Assembly: GCA_036571765.1 (NCBI GenBank)
Contig: BROE01000025.1
Coordinates: 3,228,414-3,292,413 of the forward strand
Reading direction: 5' to 3'
DNA length: 64,000 bases
Source of the DNA: Plecoglossus altivelis
Taxonomy: Eukaryota > Chordata > Actinopteri > Osmeriformes > Plecoglossidae
The position numbers were made by a program, and so were the translations under genes. The notes below the pieces were generated by a model. The model saw nothing but the letters and a program-made list of their open reading frames with translations, was not told the origin of the DNA and did no database searches. This document shows positions 1 through 33,996 of this stretch, piece after piece (the stretch's first letter is position 1; every line of letters begins with the position of its first letter).

Positions 1-23
1 CCTCTCTCTCTCCCTCCCTGCAG

Positions 24-21308
<21,285 letters not shown>

Positions 21309-22364
21309 GGTGGGTGGAGGATGGGGGTGGAGGGTGGAGGTGGGGGAGAGAGGATGGAGGAGAGAGAGAGAGAGCAAAGAGGAATAGATAGTATGGTGGT
21401 TGTGGCGGGGGGGTCACATTCATTCAATTAGTCAGGCTGTCATGTAGCTGAACCATTTGTGAGGGTCTCCTTTCTTGTGTCTTCCAGGGGGAGCGTGGTG
21501 GAGGCCTCACCTGGTCAGAGTACTGTGCTGGAGAGAGAAGGAGGAAGAGAGAGAGAGAGACGAGGAGAAAGATGGAGAGATGAAGGAGAGGATTAGAAAG
21601 CTAGTCTGGGGTTGTTGTGGTTTGGCGCCCCCACACACACCCTCCCAGGCTTCCCTCCTAGCACACACACACACACGCACGCACACACACACGCACACAC
21701 ACACACACGTCTCTTCTTCTACAGCTATCGCGCCGTGTCTATCGCCTGCACCCTAAACCCCAAATCCACGACAACGCCCCCCTCTCCTCTTCTTCCCTCT
21801 CCCAGAACATGACCCAGTATTCTGCTGTGCTGTAAGGGTTTTTTAAGGAGGGGGGGGGGGGGTGTCCAGGTTCCAGCGTGCCCCTGGTCCTTCCACACTC
21901 CCCTCTCTCACCCCCCCCTCATTGTCTTCTGAATCCAAACCTGTGTCGTGTTAATACCGCACAGGACATACAGTCTGTAAAGTTTTAGGTGAAAGCAATT
22001 ATTATTATCATTATTATTATTAAGGAATATTATTATTATTGTTCACGCAAGTCTCTCTATTATTCATCTTATTATTATTTGCAACTGTTTATGTAATTTG
22101 TATCATTCTGAATCCTTGATGGTTTCTAGAGTTGAAGAACATTGTTTCTGGGTTTTTTTCTCTTTTTAAGGATGCATGATTTTTTCCCGTATTCACAGTG
22201 TTTTTTATTGTGGCTATTAAGTGAAACAATATATATGCTATTGGCAGTTTTTTATTAGCTTCTTGTATACTATAGTATGCCGCAGCTCACGTTTAAGTAA
22301 AAACTATTCAATAGGGAAGGGATGTCTGTTTGACTAGGTGTCTGTGAATGTGTGAGTGAGTAAG

Positions 22365-22412
<48 letters not shown>

Positions 22413-25400
22413 TGTAAACAAAAAACGATGACCTGTTTGTCCAGGGATATTGAGGAGGTAGACTAAGGTTTCCTGTTAGAGAATGGAAATAGGCTAGAGA
22501 ACTTGGTTTGGTGTCTTCCACTGTCAAATCCTTATTTAACTGTTTGCAACAAAGATTATGAACATGAACAGTATACTGGCTGTATTTATCTTTCAGTGAT
22601 TTTCATCTTGGTTTATTTATTTTGTATTTTGCCTTTTTTTGTGTTGACTCAAACCCCATCTGAGGACAGAAAGACCCTCTTGCTCTGGTGTTAAGATGGT
22701 GTTTATACCTGTACTCTGCTCTCTAGCACCCCTAGTGGTCGGAGGATGTGCAGAGTCATACTTGTAGTAGAGTAGAGTAGTAGAGTTTGTCTGGAGAGAT
22801 GAGGGCTATTCTAAGGTGGATTTTGTGAGCTCACGGCACATCCTTGTGTGCGTGTTAACTTTATAACTCGCTTTTGTCTCAGTGTTCTGGTCGCTGTTGC
22901 TCATTTTCGAGCAATGATATGCGCCTTAGGTCTGACATTTTGAAAGCGGTGTATGTGTGTGAGTGTGAAGGGAACCCCCATGGCTCCTGTGGTGGACGGG
23001 GGAGAGAGGGAAGTTAGGGGAGAAGGTTTGGTTTCAGGGGACACAGAGTCCTCTGTCTTTACCCCGGCGCTGACTCCTCCTGTAGTCCTGATCTTTCCTT
23101 TTCACACGTTTCCTATCTTCCTTTTTGACTTGTGTTATAATGGAGTGGTGTCTTGTTTTCTCATCATGTCTGTGCCTGAGACAGGAAGGATGGACAGATG
23201 TTTTAGACCTGCTTGCAGCCTTTTAGTCATTGGCTGCCTTCAGGGATGGTCTTGTCTCAATTGGCTGATGATACGATTCTGCGAGAGGCTACTGAGGTGA
23301 ACTACTCTCATTGGGCAGGCAGAAGGTCAGCTGATTTGGTTAGTGCTCAGGTTCATATTTATTGTGATTATTTATTTTTTGGATCAGACATTTGATTGTG
23401 CTTTTCTTAAGTTTCTCTGCAACGCACCGCTCCTGCACGTGTGCAAACACTGTCCGTTTAAGATGAAAAGGACCTATCAGGAGCTCTCCTGCTAAACTCA
23501 AACTAGCAACCTGATGTTTGTGTTCTAGTCTGTGGACTAGATGTGCATCGTAGTTTCCCTCAGACTGTGTCCATGTGTGCTTCTGTCACAATACCCCTCT
23601 GTCCCGTATGAGGGTCCATCTTGGATAAGCTCTCCTCACACCGAGAACACTCCTCTTTGTCTTTCTCATTGGCTGGCCTGGTCACCTCCTGACCCCGGAT
23701 GGAGGTCAGAGGTCAGACGCTGAGGAGTCACAGTTCTGACCAGACGTGAACGTTCCTCCACTAGAAGGAGCATGTATAAGTATGCTGTTCTTTCTGTTCC
23801 TTCAAGGTGTGCTCACTAAGCCACTGAAAGCATTAGCAGAAGACACACACGTTTAACAAGAGGGAGGGTTTACTCACGAAAGACGACCCGCTATTTAGCT
23901 GGCATTTTCTTTGCATGACAGTTGATGGGATAGTAGTATTTGGTGTTTGTTTGTTGCGTTTTTTTTGTTGTTGTTTTTTTTTTTTTCCTTTTCTACGGAA
24001 TGCTGATGCACTAAACATTAATCTATTTTCTCTGCTTTTTAAAGTGCATACAACTATTGCGGTCTCCAGATGATTTGATGAAAATGATTGTTATACAGAT
24101 CGCTATGGTGACAAGACGGAAGATGATGACGATATTTATGTAATGATGATTCAATAGCATGCTCTTCTATCTGGGCACGGTGATGTCTAAGCACACTGGT
24201 TTGATTTTATGTTTGAAAAGTTCAGGAGCGTCTCTGACACCTTAGCCCGAGCCCAGCATAGACCTGCTGACAGCACTGTATCTGGGTTGAAACTACTCAC
24301 TGAAGAGTCAAGGTCTGCACGATTTTGGTAGCTTAACTGCCATAGCGTGATCCCTCGCCTCCCCCACAGCAGTGGTCATCAATGGAGTGAGTCAGCAGGA
24401 TGGAATGTGTATTCTGAGCTCCTGTATCCCCCCCCCCGTAGGGAGCCCCATACCTGACAAATCTGAGGTGACCACCTGCCAGGGATTTGGTCTGCTCCTC
24501 CTCCCTCGGTTGCAAACCTCCTTCCATCTTCTCTCAGCAGTCGGCTCTTCACACTTCCTCCTGGGCTCTTCCTCCTCACTTTGGGTTTCTTCTGTATAAT
24601 AATCTTGATCCTGGAGTTCTCGGATTCTCCAGGTTATGGCTCTGTTCTCTCCAATGTGCTACATGTGTCTCTAACTTAAGGAAATGTGTCAAGGTGTTAT
24701 CAATAAAATGAGAATTTAAGTAACAAACATTCAACATTGATTTTCTTGTGATTTCATAAGGTAGGATATTTTCAAGAAGGCTTATGTTAGTAACTAGCCA
24801 TTCTCCAGTTGTCAACATGTTCTCAGTACTTTGAAAGACTTTTTACAATTTAAGATTGTGAGATGAGAGGCAGGGAAAGGATGTCAGTCACAGCACCAGA
24901 GAGGATGTAGAACACAGACAGGATATGACATCATGTCAGTAAATCTTTGTCCCCTGGTGCTGTTCAGGAAAAGCATTTAAATGTGTGTAACTATGGTTAT
25001 ATGTTTTACAGGATTAAATATCAGAAAACACTTCCCAAATATTGTAAAGAACTTTAATTTATTTTCAGAGATTTTTCTAATTACAGTGAATCAACATCTT
25101 AACAATAGTGACACGGAACAACAGTGTACACATGTTCAGTTAGTTCAAGTAAAATATGCTTAAATGTGCAGTTGGGTAGAATGATTTGTAAAGATGCAGT
25201 AGAGAACATCGTTATATAACATGTTAACGTTCAGTGTACCATTCATTTAGTAAATGTCAAACTACATAAAATCAGCTGGAATCAAGTATAATAACATGTA
25301 GAATATATGAGATATGTAATCCTCACCCCTCATAATGAAAAAGATAATAGTATACTAATTTCAATCTGTACAGAGATACCTGCTTCCAAAGAACTGAACA

Positions 25401-25649
25401 GTGATCAAATCCCCTCCCTCATACATATCTGGTTATTGGACATCTCGCTCAAATGTGGATCGATCACCAGGTCATCAACCATCAGGTTCCACAGTGACCA
25501 GTGTCAATATGAAAGTACACTTTAACTTCCTTCATGAGTGACCAACAGGGGCAGAGGATCTTCCTCCTGCATGTTCTACCACCGCCATCATCATCATCAT
25601 CATCATTAACAATAACAACCACCAGGTACAATCAGGTACAACACACACG
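21309..25649 (+). other. camk2b 3' UTR and intergenic DNA
   Basis: No further coding sequence recognised. 21,309-23,000 is likely camk2b 3' UTR, with GA, CA, (ATT)n and GT runs; I find no clear AATAAA before 24,702-24,707. From about 24,365 the sequence belongs to the duplicated TRIM-array block (matching 36,600-37,920). The minus-strand AATAAA for TRIM copy A is at 25,058-25,063. Confidence 0.6.
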
Positions 25650-27630
25650 TCACTGGGATGACATCACAGACACAGACACCTCTGATTGGCAGATCTTTAC
25701 ATCAGGGTGTTTGGCATCACCATCTCTTCCAATATGAAAGTATGGGTAGAGTTTCTCAGTGAAGGAGTCTTTATAAGTGTGGATGTGAGTCATGTCTTCA
25801 GGGTCGTAGAAGGACACCTCCCCCCGTTCCAAGTCCAGCTGAACTCTGATCCTCTGTGGTCTCCTCTTCAGAGGAAGACTCTTACCCAGACAATCCGTGT
25901 ACTTACCACTCTTCAGAAACAGACACCAGATTCCATACTTTGGGGTTGCTCTACGCTCCCCCTTCCTGTCTACTGACTCTCTGGCCACACCTATACTCCA
26001 GTCAGGACGGTCCCCCACCTCCACCTCCCAGCTGTGCTTCCCTGAGCTGAACCCCTCAGAACCCAGAACAGTGGTGTACTTGGTGTTCCTCTCTGGGTTG
26101 TCAGGGAGCTGCTGCTTTGAGCGTGTGCGTCTAACACTGGTCAGATCATCAGACAGAGAGAGGTTGACTGATGCAGTGTTTGGGTCCAGAATGACAGGAG
26201 TGAAGCAGACCACCCCCTTCATCTTCTCCCACACTCTGAAGGGCAGGTTGCCCAGGTGTTTGGCCACGTCTATCAGCGCTCCTGAGACCAGCTGTGGATC
26301 CGGCAGTGTGACCTGGGCTCTGGAACAAATGTTCATGATCAGTGTCGATGAGGGTACACAGTAAAAGTTCAACATAGTTAAAAAATACAAATGATAAATT
26401 CACGTACTTCTTCCGTGTGATGCTGAAGTGCTGGAACAAAACAAAAGATCATTGACAAGCATTGTCATCAAAACCATGTTGTCATATTAGCATGAAGTGT
26501 CATCTGAAACATCCTTACCTGCAGGAATGACACATCATCTGCATTTAGCTCTTGCTTTATGGCTTTAATTGTGTCTGAAAGTGAGACTATCTCTCTATTC
26601 ATTCCCTCAATCTTGTCTTTCATGGTCTCGCTCTTCTCTTTGTGCTCTCTGGTCAGAGCTGCAATCCTGGCCTGTTCTTCCTCATGTAGAAACTGGTGAA
26701 GCTTGTTGAACTCCTCCTTTATCTGCTTCTCTGTGTTTACTGTCTGGGTCTGTTAGAGCCACAGAAGACCTCATATTAGCATTTTATGATCCCTTTTAAA
26801 CAACTAAACAGATTTTTAATGTTTGATTCAATGCCTTTTGGCCACAGCATTAGCTACAACATACCCCAATGTGTTGTGCAATCTCTTCACATGTTAGTTT
26901 AACTTTATTACAGTCCTCCAGTTGCTTCTCTAAGGGCTTCAGGGCAGCCTGAATTGTTTCCTGAAAATGACACATAACATACATTTACAATCTTCATCTA
27001 ATAATGAATCAGAAAATAAAGACTGTAAGTTATTGGACAGTGGCAACAGAAATGGTCAACAGTTTACACCATTAAAGGCAACTTTAACCACTTCAAGAGT
27101 GTCCTTGTATTAGATCTCAAAGCACCGTGTTTATCTGACAGTTTTCTTCCTCTCACCTTGTGATCCTGGGCAGCTTCATCCACTGGGACCCAGGTGTGAG
27201 ATTTGTGTTTCCTGGAGGTCTGACACACTACGCAGATGAGTTCTTTATCCTCCTGACAGAACAGCTGGAGCTTCTCTCTATGCAGACTGCAAAGCACCTC
27301 AGACTCTCTGCCACCACAAGTCAAGGGTTTCACCTCTGAGTCTTTGCGACGCACCACCTCCACCCGCTCCTCTCCTGTCCTCTCCTCTGACGATCCTGCT
27401 TTCTGGCTACCAGCAAATGAGTCAGCTAAATCCTTCAATAAAAAATTGACACCTAGAATCTCTTTCGATGATTTTCTCTTACAAACAGGACAGTTCTTGT
27501 TTTTCGCCTGATCCCAGAACTTAGTCAGACAGCTGAAGCAGAAGCTGTGGTGGCAGCCCAGAGACACAGGATCTCTGAAAGTCTCTGAGCAGACGTGACA
27601 AGTCAGGTAACGCTCAAATTTCTCAGCCAT
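25650..27630 (-). CDS. TRIM35-like E3 ubiquitin ligase, copy A
   Basis: Predicted RING-type ubiquitin ligase of the tripartite-motif family, probably in cytosolic antiviral or innate signalling. Exons (minus): 27157-27630, 26865-26960, 26519-26749, 26408-26430, 25650-26319; 497 residues. Exon 1 has the C3HC4 RING (CHVC, CHHSFCFSC, CPVC) and one B-box 2 (CSLH ... CQED ... CVVCQTS ... HKSH). Exons 2-3 (96 and 231 bp) are the coiled coil, exon 4 is the usual 23-bp link, and exon 5 is PRY-SPRY with LDPNTA, LPDNPE, WEVEV and YDPEDM. All junctions have GT/AG and keep frame. Resembles fish genes named TRIM35-like or zinc-binding protein A33-like; having one B-box and this intron pattern separates it from finTRIMs. 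An ISRE-like element lies 187 bp upstream. Confidence 0.9.
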
Positions 27631-27816
27631 GGTTTCTGAAAAAATGCTCCCGCTAATATAGACTAATATCGAGACTGAGTCTTACTTATATTGTAGTTTT
27701 GACCAAAACAATAGTGTCCTCTTTACCTTTTTAAAAGTTTACAGCATATCATTCCTAGGTCTGTTCAACACCCTGAAATGGCGTCTTACTTCATATATGC
27801 AATTTCATTAATATCC

Positions 27817-27826
27817 TTTCAGTTTC
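27817..27826 (-). promoter_or_regulatory. ISRE-like element, TRIM copy A
   Basis: Minus strand reads GAAACTGAAA, matching the GAAANNGAAA core bound by IRF/ISGF3 factors, 187 bp upstream of the copy A start codon. Variants with GAAATTGAAA sit at the corresponding place in copies B, B', C and E, which supports function, although recent duplication alone would also keep them. Confidence 0.5.
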
Positions 27827-27946
27827 AGTTTAATAAGGTCATAGTTCCAACCCTGTTGCTTACCTGCAACTCCTTCTCACTCCTCTAGATGGTGCTGTAG
27901 GACTGCAGGATATCTGAAGGAACTATTAAGTAATTGTAAGGTGGGG

Positions 27947-28447
27947 GGGTGCATGGTGGCAGTGTGATTAGAGCCCTTGCTTCCCAGGAAGGAGATCCTG
28001 GGTTCAATTCTTGGGCCAAATCCAACATCACGTGATTTCTCTGGGTGGAGTCTGCATGTCCTTCCCATGTTACCATGGGTTCTCCCCAGGCACCCCAGCT
28101 TCCTCCCACCATCCAAAGACATGCATGTGATAGGTTAATTGGTATATTGAGAAATTGCCCCTAGAGAGTGGATGTGTGAGTGGATGTGTGAGTGGATGTG
28201 TGAGTGGATGTGTGAGTGGATGTGTGAGTGGATCTCTGTGTCTCTGTGTCTCTGTGTCTCTGTGTCTCTGTGTCTCTGTGTCTCTGTGTCTCTGTGTTAG
28301 CCCTGCAACTTTCTGGCCCCAGTCCAGGGTGCACCCCACCCATGGCCCAAAAGCCACTGGGCTCCAGTCACCCATGACCCCCAAATGGGAACTAGCAGCT
28401 CTGCAATCCCTCCTGGGGAATAGCAGTAGACAATGGATGGATGGATG
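27947..28447 (+). mobile_element. tRNA-derived SINE with expanded internal repeats
   Basis: Begins with a tRNA-like head (GGTGGCAGTGTGATTAGAGC, then a B-box-like GGTTCAATTC), has the conserved fish core (CCTTCCCATGTTACC, CCAAAGACATGCATG, GGTTAATTGG) and ends in (GGAT)n. A 10-bp target duplication, TAAGGTGGGG, flanks it at 27,937-27,946 and 28,448-28,457. Inside, GTGGATGTGTGA is repeated about six times and CTCTGTGT about eight times. Absent from the other TRIM copies, so inserted after duplication. Confidence 0.85.
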
Positions 28448-31435
28448 TAAGGTGGGGAAAGAATGCAACAGTGATACTGGTAAATCAACACATTATATAT
28501 CTTCACTTAAGCAATCAATATCTCGCAAATTTGTGAATAAGCCATCTGGTAGAGTAACCTATTTACATTTGTGTTTACTGTAACAATTAAAGTAGAATCG
28601 TTGTTTTAACATCACGTTATAATGCACATCGGTAAAATAAAGGACATTCCTAAGAAGTTGATTTAATCTGTATTTATTCTGTCGAGTTTAGTTCTAATAG
28701 GGAACTTGTCATTTGTTTCAGTGCTGAAAACACTTAAACAAGTGACTATGTTAAAGTGATGAAATTGATATTTCACTGGCCCTCAGTATTGTTTAAGATG
28801 ATGGTTTCCAACATAGAAGTATTACTGGTGTCGTTCCTTATTTATATATATACTCTGGCATCCATAGTTCTATTTCATTCATGAATTGTCATAATTAAAA
28901 GGGGTCACATTCAAAAGTGACTAAACCAGTACAAATAACCATTTATTTTCCTCAGAAAAATATCAGAAGGGTTTACTGGAATTCTAATCCTAAATAGGTT
29001 CATTCCAAACCCAAAAACGGTTCATTTCAAGTCTCCTTAATTAACCCTCCACACCCCCTCTCCTCCAACCCCAGAACAGAATGCACCTGAGTTGCACTCA
29101 ATTATTATAGCAATGCTAGATTGTCATCTTACCTGTAATATGTGAACGCTATAGGTCAGCAATCAACCAGCTTTACAATTGGCTTTTAATCGATCCACAA
29201 ACATAGGTCAGCTAAACAGATCATGTGCTTGTAATTCATCTTTGTCAGCTGCATAGGACGATTCATCAGTCTGGTGACCCCCCTGCCTGCTAGCGTCCAG
29301 TCTCCACCTATTCACAGGTGTGAGTCAGCACCATCCAGCTCAGTGAGATCTGGGGATCTGCAGACAATTTGGCGTTGAAGTAGTCCACTCATCCGGCATC
29401 ATCCGCCCATGGGCCGACCCCCAAACCAGATGTGTCCGTGCGTGTCCCTTTTAAGAGAACACTCCAGTACTAACCAGAGTGCAGGATGGTGATTCCAGTC
29501 ACTGTCTAAGCAAATCCAAGGCAGCGTTGATCCTTCCCAAAAAATAACCTATCAGTGTGTAAGACGTCAGAGAACTTCCTCGAATTGCAGCCAATCGGAC
29601 TCCAGGGTGATCGACACTAATACTGTCAGCCTCTCCCTCTTAACTAACCGGAGAGCCCAGCGGGTTTGTTTACCTCAGATGTCTGTGTGTTCAAGCATAG
29701 ACAATTCTGAGGCTAAAGTGTTTGAATGTGCAGGTATGTGCTAATGGTACAATGGGTAAAGTTCAGACAATTCTAGAAAATCAATGTTTACATGAACGTC
29801 TGGATCCTGTTGTTTGTAGCGACCTTCGCTGTAAGCGTCCGATCGGTGACACTGTCCTTTACTATCACCTGAAAAACACCTTGGCTAAATACGAAAGGTG
29901 AAACGGTGTCTTTTTTTACATGTTGTCCATGCAACGCGAAACGTCGTCATTCGTTTTCCCATTTGTTGAATTCATGACTGTAAAGCAACGTTACACAATG
30001 ACTGTCCCCACCTTGTGTACTGAAAGGGATCTGATAGCGACTGATTCTACTGTGGGGATGAGACGCCTGGGCAGTGTTGCCTTTCAACGTGGGCCGAACC
30101 ATGGTTCCTCTGTGGGGGGCCCAGAGGGAGGTCAGGTGGGGGTGGGGGGGGGGAGGGTGAGGAGGTAGACATGGACCCGTTCCGCACTAGTCCAGGATGG
30201 AGAGTATTGAGAGCCATTGTAGGTCTGCTAAGTGGCTTGTCTGTTCTGTAATGGAGTGCTGCCCGTCTACTTGTCTTACTGCTTTAGACGCTTTTGTCAA
30301 ACCATCTTTTCTTCAGGTTCAGCTCGGCTGTAGATGAGCTGCTAGATTTGACGAAATATGCCCATAACCTTTTTTATACCTGCTCTCCTATGATAACAGG
30401 CCAATCTGATCCTAATAACGTCAAACTAACATAAGGAACGTTGTCAAGATGTTATCAATAAAATGAGAATGGAAACATATATTTTCTTTTTTGGATTTCT
30501 TAAGGTGGGACATGTCCAAATAGTGTTAAGTCAGTTACTGGCCAATCTCCAGTTTCCAACATATCTCTGTACTGATGTTCAAAGACTTGTTCATTTAACA
30601 TTCACAGCATCATGTTGTAGATGAAATGCAGGGAAAGACTATCGGTGACAGAACTCTTCCAGAAAGGATGCAGACAGGATGAAACATCACATGAACACAC
30701 CTTTCTTCATTCATTCTAAAGTTAAAAAACAAAACAAAAACTTATCATGAGTTATCATGGATATGTTGTACTATATTAAATATCGAAAACACTTCCCAAA
30801 TATCATATGGGATTTTCGTTTATTCTGATAGATTTGTCTAATTACAGTGAATCTGCATAATGTTTTCAATAGGGACATGGAACAATAACAAACATTTTCA
30901 TCATGTCAAAATGACTTGGTATTGGTGGGTTAAATGATTTATAAGGATGCAGTACGTAAACATGATAATATATCATTTTCACATTGTGTATCATTCATTT
31001 TGCCACTATCAAACAACATAAAATCCACTAAAATGAATTATGACAACACATAAACTGTGTAATACTAACCTCTCTGTAAGAAGGTAGATCACATAATGAT
31101 ATAAATGATTTAAACATACAATTTCTGGGGTACTGCCAGACAACACCTCCAAATAATGGAACAGTGAAAGTAAGATCTCCTCCCTCATACATATCTGGTT
31201 ATTGTACATCTCGCTCAAATGTGGATCGATCACCAGGTCATCAACCATCAGGTTCCACAGTGACCAGTGTCAATATAAAAGTACACTTTAACATCCTTCA
31301 TAGGTGACCAACAGAACAGAGGATCTTCCTCCTGTATGTTCTACCACCACCATCATCATCATCATCGCTATAACCACAATCATCATCGTTAACAACAATA
31401 ACAACCACCATGTACAATCAGGTACAACACACACC

Positions 31436-33996
31436 TCACTGGGATGACATCACAGACACAGACACCTTTGATTGGCAGATCTTTACATCAGGGAGTTTGA
31501 CATCACCATCACTTCCAATATTGAAGCATGGGTAGAGTTTCTCAGTGAAGGAGTCTTTATAAGTGTGGATGTGAGTCATGTCTTCAGGGTCGTAGAAGGA
31601 CACCTCCCCCCAGTCCAAGTCCAGCTGAACTCTGATCCTCTGTGGTCTCCTCTTCAGAGGAAGAGTCTTACCCAGACAATCCTTGTACTTACCACTCACC
31701 AGTAACAGACACCAGATTCCAGACCGTGGGGTTACCCTACGCTCCCTCTTCCTGTCTAATGACTCTCTGGCCACACCTATACTCCAGAAAGGATGGTCCC
31801 CCACCTCCACCTCCCAGCTGTGCTTCCCTGAGCTGAATCCCTCAGAACCCAGAACTGTGGCGTACTTGGTGTTCCTCTCTGGGTTGTCAGGGAGCTGTTC
31901 CTCTGAGTCTGTGTCTCTAACACTGGTCAGATCATCAGACAGAGAGAGCCAAGGTGGTGCAGTGTTTGGGTCCAGAATGACAGGAGTGAAGCAGACCACC
32001 CCCTTCATCTTCTCCCACACTCTGAAGGGAAGGTTGCCCAGGTGTTTGGCCACGTCTATCAGCGCTCCTGAGACCGGCTGTGGATCCGGCAGTGTGACCT
32101 GGGCTCTGGAACAAATGTTCATGATCAGTGTCGATGAGGGTATACATTCAAAGTTACACATAGTAAAAAAATATATAAATTATAAATTCACGTACTTCTT
32201 CTGTGTGATACTGAAGTGCTGGAACAAAACAAAAGATCATTGACAAGCATTGTCATCAAAACCATGTTGTCATATTAGCATGCAGTGATCATCTGGAAAC
32301 ATGTCCTTACCTGCAGGAATGACACATCATCTGCATTTAGCTCTTGCTTTATGGCTTTAATTGTGTCTGAAAGTGAGACTATCTCTTTATTCATTCCCTC
32401 AATCTTGTCTTTCATGATCTCTCTCTTCTCTTTGTGCTCTCTGGTCAGAGCTGCAATCCTGGCCTGTTCTTCCTCATGTAGAAACTGGTGAAGCTTGTTG
32501 AACTCCTCCTTTATCTGCTTCTCTGTGTTTACTGTCTGGGTCTGTTAGAGCCACAGAAGACCTCACATTAGCATTTTATGATTTCTTTTTATACAATAAA
32601 TAACAGATCTTTAATGATTGATTCAATGCCTGTTGGCCAAAGCATTGGCTACCACATACCTCAATGTGTTGTGCAATCTTTTCACATGTTAGTTTAACTT
32701 TATTACAGTCGTCCAGTTTCTTCTCTAAGGGCTTCAGGGCAGCCTGAATTGTTTCCTGAAAATGACACATGCCATACATTTACAATATTCATCTAATAAC
32801 AAATCAAAAAAGAGAGACTGTAAGTTACTGAACAGTGGCAACAGAAATGATCAACAGTTTACATCATTAAAGGCAACTAAACGCTACTTTGGTTAGAGTA
32901 TTTGTGTGTGTCTTACCGAACATTTACTCTCTCTATGCTGAATAACACTAGTTAGAACGGATTGTACCGTACCATTTGTGTCATGAACCAAGGATGATAA
33001 ACGGGATGCCTGTGCAAGGACGGGATGAGTAGGCTTGAGAACGTTTGAGTAAGTTTGTTTTTCAGGTAACAGAAGTACATGCTATGCCTGCCGGAGACCA
33101 GCACCGGTGAGATATCTTTGCGGTGGAGAAGCTGCGTCCTTGGCCGCGGAATGTGGCGGCGGAGATGGCTTCTCGTGCGGGCAGTTGTTACTCAAGCTTA
33201 TCGTGAAACTCGTATCCTTATTCAGATTGCTACTGTGTGTTCCTCTTCCCTTTAGAGCAGCAGTGCACATTGTAACTAAGGAATGCCTTGAAGACAATAA
33301 AAAGAGAGGGTTTGGCGAGGTGTGCTTCAGAGCGGTAGGTAATCACCTACCGCTGAGCATGTCTGTCCGTTCTCACGAGTAAAAAAGGTACTTAACTGTC
33401 TTGTTTTTCTCCTTGTGTTCTTTAATATTTCAGGTTTCACAAACCTAACACACTTCAAGTGTGTCCTTGTATTAGATCTCAAAGCACCATGTTTATCTGA
33501 CAGTTTTCTTCCTCTCACCTTGTGATCCTGGGCAGCTTCGTTCACTGGGACACAGGTGTGAGATTTGTGTTCCCTGGAGGTCTGACACACTAAGCAGATG
33601 GGTTCTTTATCCTCCAGACAGAACAGCTTGAGCTTCTCTCTATGCAGACTGCAGAGAACCTCAGACTCTCTGCCACCACAAGTCAAGGGTTTCAACATCT
33701 GAGTATTTGCGACACAAGCACCCGTCACCCCGCTCCTCTCCTGTCCTCTCCTCTGACGATCCTGCTGTCTGTCTCCCAGCAAATGAGTCTGCTAAATCCT
33801 TCAATGAAAAATTGATTTCTGGAATATCTTTCGATAATTTTCTCTTACAAACAGGACAGTTCTTGTTTTTCACCTGATCCCAGAACTTAGTCAGACAGCT
33901 GAAGCAGAAGCTGTGGTGGCAGCGCAGAGACACAGGATCTCTGAAAGTCTCTGTGCAGACGTGACAGGTCAAGAAACTCTTAAGTTTCTCAGCCAT
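31436..33996 (-). pseudogene. TRIM35-like, copy B (exon 1 frameshift)
   Basis: Exons (minus): 33519-33996, 32660-32755, 32541-32311, 32196-32218, 31436-32105. Exon 1 is 478 bp where intact copies have 474 (or 477): a 3-bp insertion plus one extra base near 33,692-33,720, in the spacer between RING and B-box, shifts the frame so translation from its ATG stops after 111 residues. RING, B-box, coiled coil and PRY-SPRY coding are otherwise undamaged, and exons 2-5 keep frame and splice sites. A solo-LTR-like sequence (32,890-33,450) sits in intron 1. The single-base change could be a sequencing error. Exons 2-5 might also be used from the orphan first exon at 35,467-35,943. Confidence 0.75.
32890..33450 (+). 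mobile_element. solo-LTR-like insertion in copy B intron 1
   Basis: About 560 bp absent from copies A, C and E. It ends in CCTAACA and starts GGTTAG, where the homologous copy D element starts TGTTAG, the inverted TG...CA ends of an LTR. An AATAAA lies at 33,296-33,301. No internal retroviral or Gypsy coding is present. Target duplication is not clear. Confidence 0.55.

Larger units (their letters stand above)
27631..31435. other. 5' flank of TRIM copy A and 3' flank of copy B
   Basis: Besides the SINE this holds an array-specific 5' flank (about 28,450-29,655) repeated at copies B, D and E, then about 90 bp matching the region beside pradc1 (29,660-29,745 versus 50,775-50,855), then 700 bp of single-copy DNA with no gene seen, then the copy B 3' flank from about 30,440 with a minus-strand AATAAA at 30,819-30,824. 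Confidence 0.65.

Noticed and set aside
25686..26364. Plus-strand frames opposite TRIM SPRY exons (also at 31,683, 38,169, 41,794, 47,719)
   Set aside because: Antisense shadows that recur with the SPRY sequence; no domain, start context or splice support.
28155..28583. Plus-strand frame CVSGCVSGCVSG and its antisense partner
   Set aside because: Translation of tandem repeats inside the SINE.
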